Assembly: GCF_020297485.1 (NCBI RefSeq)
Contig: NZ_JAIWZC010000001.1
Location: forward strand, 1,240,001-1,304,000
Direction: 5' to 3'
From: Enterocloster clostridioformis
Lineage (GTDB): Bacteria > Bacillota > Clostridia > Lachnospirales > Lachnospiraceae
Length of the DNA: 64,000 nucleotides
In this document: positions 60,871 through 64,000 of the stretch, one piece after another
Layout of the letters: every line of letters begins with the position of its first letter
Position numbering within the stretch: the first letter of the stretch is position 1
Translations under genes and position numbers: made by a program
The notes under the pieces: model-generated
The model's input: only the letters and a program-made list of their open reading frames with translations
What the model was told of the DNA's origin: nothing
The model's database searches: none

Positions 60871-60965
60871 CTTATTCCTTCCATGAATGGTGACATCATG
60901 AAAGCAGTACGCAAAATGCCGCAGTCCTGCCCTGGATGACCGGGCTGCAGCAACAAAACAGCCAT
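60849..60965 (-). CDS. 38-codon leader ORF overlapping the mgtE start
   Basis: ATG 60965 has AGGAGG at 9 bases. The peptide starts MAVLLLQPGHPGQDCG and stops at 60849, 22 bases inside mgtE in another frame. mgtE itself has only AAGGAATAAG before its ATG. The overlap would couple mgtE translation to leader translation. Mg-responsive leader peptides are known for other Mg transporters, but this one is unrelated in sequence. Confidence 0.5.
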   Translation of the reverse strand: MAVLLLQPGHPGQDCGILRTAFMMSPFMEGIRCRRILI

Positions 60966-61285
60966 AATTACAGACTCCTCCTGTAATACATGGCTATCAT
61001 CATAAACGTATATGAATCCTATCATCAACGGCAGTGAAAGCAAAGCGGGATCAAAGCCGCCGGCCCAGCTCCCACTACCATACGCTTATGATAATTGTCT
61101 GCTTCCAACTTATGACTTCGACCTTCCACTCCGGTTCACTTCCTTTCATTTTAAAATTTAATCCTTATCTAGCATACCAGCACCCGGCCATAAAATCAAC
61201 CCCTAATTTCCTGATTTCCTTTTCACGCGGGAAAGCATTTCCCCATATCATAGATTATATTCCATAAATACAGGAGTGACTTATT
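60966..61285. other. divergent promoter region of mgtE and the permease gene
   Basis: About 320 bases with no other gene. I looked for an M-box magnesium riboswitch on the minus strand and did not recognise its conserved blocks. Confidence 0.4.
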
Positions 61286-62659
61286 ATGATAGAATCCGCA
61301 GTAGTGCTGACTCCTCTCCACTACGCTTATCTCATAGGCGTCATCGTTATCCTGGCAGTGATGGTCCTCAAAAAGGATACGCCTGCCGTCTGCATCGCCT
61401 TCCTGTTCATCCTGGGCCTCATCGGCCTTAAATCCGTCACCGGCGGCATCATAACCGTGTTTTCCGCTGTTCTATATGCAGGCAGGGAATTCATGGAGGT
61501 GCTGGCCACCATTGCCCTGGTTACCTCCCTGTCCAAATGCCTGAAGGATCTGGGAAGCGACTATCTGATGATGGTTCCCATGGCCGGCATTATGAAAACC
61601 CCTTCCCTGACCTGGTGGATTCTTGGACTCACCATGTTTCTGTTTTCCCTGTTCCTGTGGCCCAGCCCCTCGGTCGCGCTGGTAGGAGCCATCATGCTTC
61701 CCTTTGCAGTGAAGGCAGGTCTGAATCCATTAGCCGCGGCCATGGCCATGAACCTGTTCGGACACGGCTTTGCCCTGAGCTACGATGTGGTGATTCAGGG
61801 CGCTCCCGCCATCTCAGCCGGCGCAGCCGGCCTTGACACCTCCTCCATCCTCCGGCAGGCATGGCCTTTGTTCTGGGCGATGGGCATTGTCACTGTCCTC
61901 AGCGCATATGTGTTAAACAGAGGCCAGCTGGATGCCAGGGGACCCAGGCTCTCCATACAGGCCGAACCTTCCGGGCCGCGGGGACCCAGGAAGACCGCCC
62001 TGTTCCTGGCTGTCATTACTCCCCTTGCCTTTGCCGGGGATATTATCCTTATGCTTCTGTACGGCCTGAAGGGCGGGGATGCCACCAGTATGGTCTCCGG
62101 CACCGCTCTCCTTCTCACCTGCCTGGGCGCTCTGCTGGGCTTTGGGAAACAGTCCCTGGAAAAAGTCACCGGCTATGTCACCGAAGGTTTTCTCTTTGCC
62201 ATCCGCATCTTTGCTCCGGTTATTATAATCGGTGCCTTTTTCTTTTTAGGCGGAGAAGGAATCACCTCCATCATGGGGGAGGGGGTCACCCGCGGCATCA
62301 TGAATGACTGGGCCCTGTGGCTGGCACAGAACGCCCCCCTCACCCAATATATGGCGGCCTTTATACAGATGGTGGTGGGCGGACTGACGGGTCTGGACGG
62401 TTCCGGCTTTTCCGGTCTTCCCCTTACCGGCGCCCTGGCCAGGACCTTAGGGACCGCCACCGAATCATCTGTACCGGTCATGGCGGCCCTGGGCCAGATT
62501 ACGGCTATCTTCGTTGGAGGCGGCACCATTGTGCCATGGGGACTCATCCCGGTTGCCGCCATCTGCAATGTAAGCCCTCTGGAACTGGCCAGAAGGAACC
62601 TGATACCGGTCTGCATTGGCTTTGCCTGCACCTTTGCCCTGGCATGTTTCATGCTCTGA
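61286..62659 (+). CDS. multi-pass membrane permease of unknown substrate
   Basis: 457 residues with about 12 hydrophobic segments and no soluble domain. The segment ALVGAIMLPFAVKAGLNPLA followed by AMAMNLFGHGFALSYDVV, and the second-half GLTGLDGSGFSGLPLTGALA, suggest an inverted-repeat carrier of the ion-transporter superfamily (GntP/NhaC/DctM-like). No family is certain. ATG 61286 follows CAGGAGTGACTTATT. It may be co-transcribed with the asparagine synthase 105 bases later. Confidence 0.72.
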   Translation: MIESAVVLTPLHYAYLIGVIVILAVMVLKKDTPAVCIAFLFILGLIGLKSVTGGIITVFSAVLYAGREFMEVLATIALVTSLSKCLKDLGSDYLMMVPMAGIMKTPSLTWWILGLTMFLFSLFLWPSPSVALVGAIMLPFAVKAGLNPLAAAMAMNLFGHGFALSYDVVIQGAPAISAGAAGLDTSSILRQAWPLFWAMGIVTVLSAYVLNRGQLDARGPRLSIQAEPSGPRGPRKTALFLAVITPLAFAGDIILMLLYGLKGGDATSMVSGTALLLTCLGALLGFGKQSLEKVTGYVTEGFLFAIRIFAPVIIIGAFFFLGGEGITSIMGEGVTRGIMNDWALWLAQNAPLTQYMAAFIQMVVGGLTGLDGSGFSGLPLTGALARTLGTATESSVPVMAALGQITAIFVGGGTIVPWGLIPVAAICNVSPLELARRNLIPVCIGFACTFALACFML

Positions 62660-62764
62660 CGGCCGGATTCCCGGGGAACGCAGTATACAGGCGGATTGTC
62701 TCCGCCGGACATTACCCATTTTACAGCCAAACACCTTTCCACATCATGACAGGAGGAATGAATT

Positions 62765-64000
62765 ATGTGCGGAATTGCCGGTTTTTATAACCCTCATGAC
62801 CATTACCTGAAAGAAAAAGAACACTATGAATCTGTCCTGCGGGCCATGGCAGAACGCTTGCGGCACCGGGGCCCCGATGACGCCGGACAATGGCTTTGGG
62901 AACACGGCGGCCTGTCCCATGCCCGCCTGTCCATCATTGATCTGGCCGGAGGTCACCAGCCCATGGTGAAATCAGGCTCCAGACAGACCTTTGCCATTGT
63001 CTACAACGGGGAACTGTACAATACCGATGAACTGCGCCGGGAGCTCATGGCCGCGGGCTGCTCCTTCCAGAGCTCCAGCGACACGGAGGTCATACTGGCA
63101 GGCTACATGGAATACGGCCCTGACTTTGTAAAGCGCCTGAACGGCATCTTTGCCTTTGCCGTCATGGACACGGCCCATAACCGTCTGTGCCTGTTCCGGG
63201 ACCGGGCCGGGGTAAAACCGCTGTTCTATACGGCGAGGGACGAAGAACTCATATTTTCATCCGAGCTCAAAGGAATCCTGGCCTATCCGGGCATCAAAGC
63301 CCGGTTGGACCGCAGGGGATTAAATGAAGTGTTCTCCATCGGACCTGCCAGGACCTACGGCTGCGGCGTTCTAAAGGACATGGAGGAGCTGCTCCCGGGA
63401 CATTACCTCATATGCGGCCCGGATGGAATCCGCCAGCATAGTTATTGGAAGCTGGTCAGCCGTCCCCATGAGGACAGCTATGAAAGGACCATTGAGAAAA
63501 CGTCTTTTCTGGTGGAGGATTCCGTGCGCAGGCAGATGGTTTCAGATGTGCCCATCTGTACCTTCCTTTCAGGCGGCGTGGACTCCAGCCTGGTATCTGC
63601 CATCTGCGCAAAAGAACTGAAAAAACAGGGAAAGCGCCTTACCACCTTCTCCTTTGACTTTGTGGACAACGATAAATTCTTCCGGGCCAACCCCTTCCAG
63701 CCCTCCCGGGACCGCCCCTACGTGGACCAGATGGTAAGATTCCTGGATTCCGACCATCATTACCTTGAATGCGGCAACCTGACCCAGGCCGACCGTCTCT
63801 TTGATTCCGTCCTGGCCCATGATCTGCCGGCCATGGGGGACATTGATTCCTCCATGCTCCAGTTCTGCTCCATGGTCAGGGAACACAACAAGGTAGCCCT
63901 GACCGGCGAATGCGCCGACGAAATATTCGGCGGCTACCCCTGGTTCCATAAAAAGGAATGCTTTGAGGCCCACACGTTCCCGTGGACCATGGACCTGTCC
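62765..64000 (+). CDS. asnB: asparagine synthase, glutamine-hydrolysing (3' end outside window)
   Basis: 412 visible codons from ATG 62765 after GACAGGAGG. Cys2 in MCGIAGFYNP is the glutaminase nucleophile, with RHRGPDDAGQW and SHARLSIIDLAGGHQPM of the class II amidotransferase domain. The synthetase domain has the ATP-pyrophosphatase loop FLSGGVDSSLVSA and GECADEIFGGYPWF. It makes asparagine from aspartate, glutamine and ATP. No in-frame stop is reached before the window end. Confidence 0.96.
   Translation, partial: MCGIAGFYNPHDHYLKEKEHYESVLRAMAERLRHRGPDDAGQWLWEHGGLSHARLSIIDLAGGHQPMVKSGSRQTFAIVYNGELYNTDELRRELMAAGCSFQSSSDTEVILAGYMEYGPDFVKRLNGIFAFAVMDTAHNRLCLFRDRAGVKPLFYTARDEELIFSSELKGILAYPGIKARLDRRGLNEVFSIGPARTYGCGVLKDMEELLPGHYLICGPDGIRQHSYWKLVSRPHEDSYERTIEKTSFLVEDSVRRQMVSDVPICTFLSGGVDSSLVSAICAKELKKQGKRLTTFSFDFVDNDKFFRANPFQPSRDRPYVDQMVRFLDSDHHYLECGNLTQADRLFDSVLAHDLPAMGDIDSSMLQFCSMVREHNKVALTGECADEIFGGYPWFHKKECFEAHTFPWTMDLS

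Noticed and set aside
60870..61285. M-box magnesium riboswitch upstream of mgtE
   Set aside because: The conserved M-box blocks could not be recognised on the minus strand; only the leader ORF is supported.
1..64000. CRISPR array, prophage or rRNA operon
   Set aside because: No regularly spaced repeats, phage structural genes or rRNA sequence were seen.

Overview
The window looks like a chromosome segment of a gut Clostridium of the Lachnospiraceae, probably near the Enterocloster (Clostridium bolteae/clostridioforme) group. This is inferred from gene content (paired PPi-type phosphofructokinases, DUF4317, DUF6774-like, mcsA-mcsB-clpC, TRAP/uxuA, class C group II introns) and from codon style; no 16S is present. 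No CRISPR array or prophage is visible.

Layout. 1-10 kb: two PPi-type phosphofructokinases (the first cut by the window edge and carrying a perfect cre box), a phosphatase, a sigma-like protein, a LysR regulator, a nuclease-helicase, group II intron copy 1 and an orphan NUMOD protein. 10-18 kb: haemerythrin, DUF4317, a decayed sugar-binding lipoprotein, a DUF4397 protein, a diguanylate cyclase, and a guanine-riboswitch purine permease flanked by two copies of a structured non-coding element. 18.4-22.4 kb: a 3.4-kb four-gene Mu/Tn7-type transposon inserted in the fourth codon of a CpXC-domain gene. 24-30 kb: an amino-acid cluster (symporter, class V aminotransferase, YheO-type regulator, RidA, aspartate dehydrogenase, PhzF) in which two genes are frameshifted inside simple repeats. 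30-35 kb: mannonate dehydratase, TRAP transporter and GntR regulator with three operator-like boxes spaced exactly 20 bp apart. 35-40 kb: a pile-up of IS66, an IS1182 fragment and a nonsense-mutated IS256. 40-48 kb: tRNA-Trp, radA and the clpC-mcsB-mcsA operon headed by a GntR regulator instead of ctsR. 48-52 kb: a decayed IS, then a plus-strand array of six class II tRNAs (only Ser and Tyr), a 46-residue Ser/Tyr-rich ORF and a small winged-helix protein, then an IS200-like element. 52-64 kb: acetyltransferase, a decayed Crp-like protein, MobA-MobB fusion, diguanylate cyclase, class I aldolase, group II intron copy 2, mgtE with an overlapping leader ORF, a permease and a partial asparagine synthase.

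The most unusual locus is 49.49-50.64 kb. Its tRNAs decode every serine codon box and tyrosine, and lead directly into an ORF for a peptide built largely of serine and tyrosine that uses five of the six serine codons and both tyrosine codons. I know of no described system of this form. The second is the duplicated RNA element at 15.5 and 17.5 kb, which has LytTR-like direct repeats, a -10 box and a hairpin with a compensatory base change. The two identical 1,846-bp introns and a third intron 5' scar all sit directly behind transcription terminators, the hallmark of class C group II introns.
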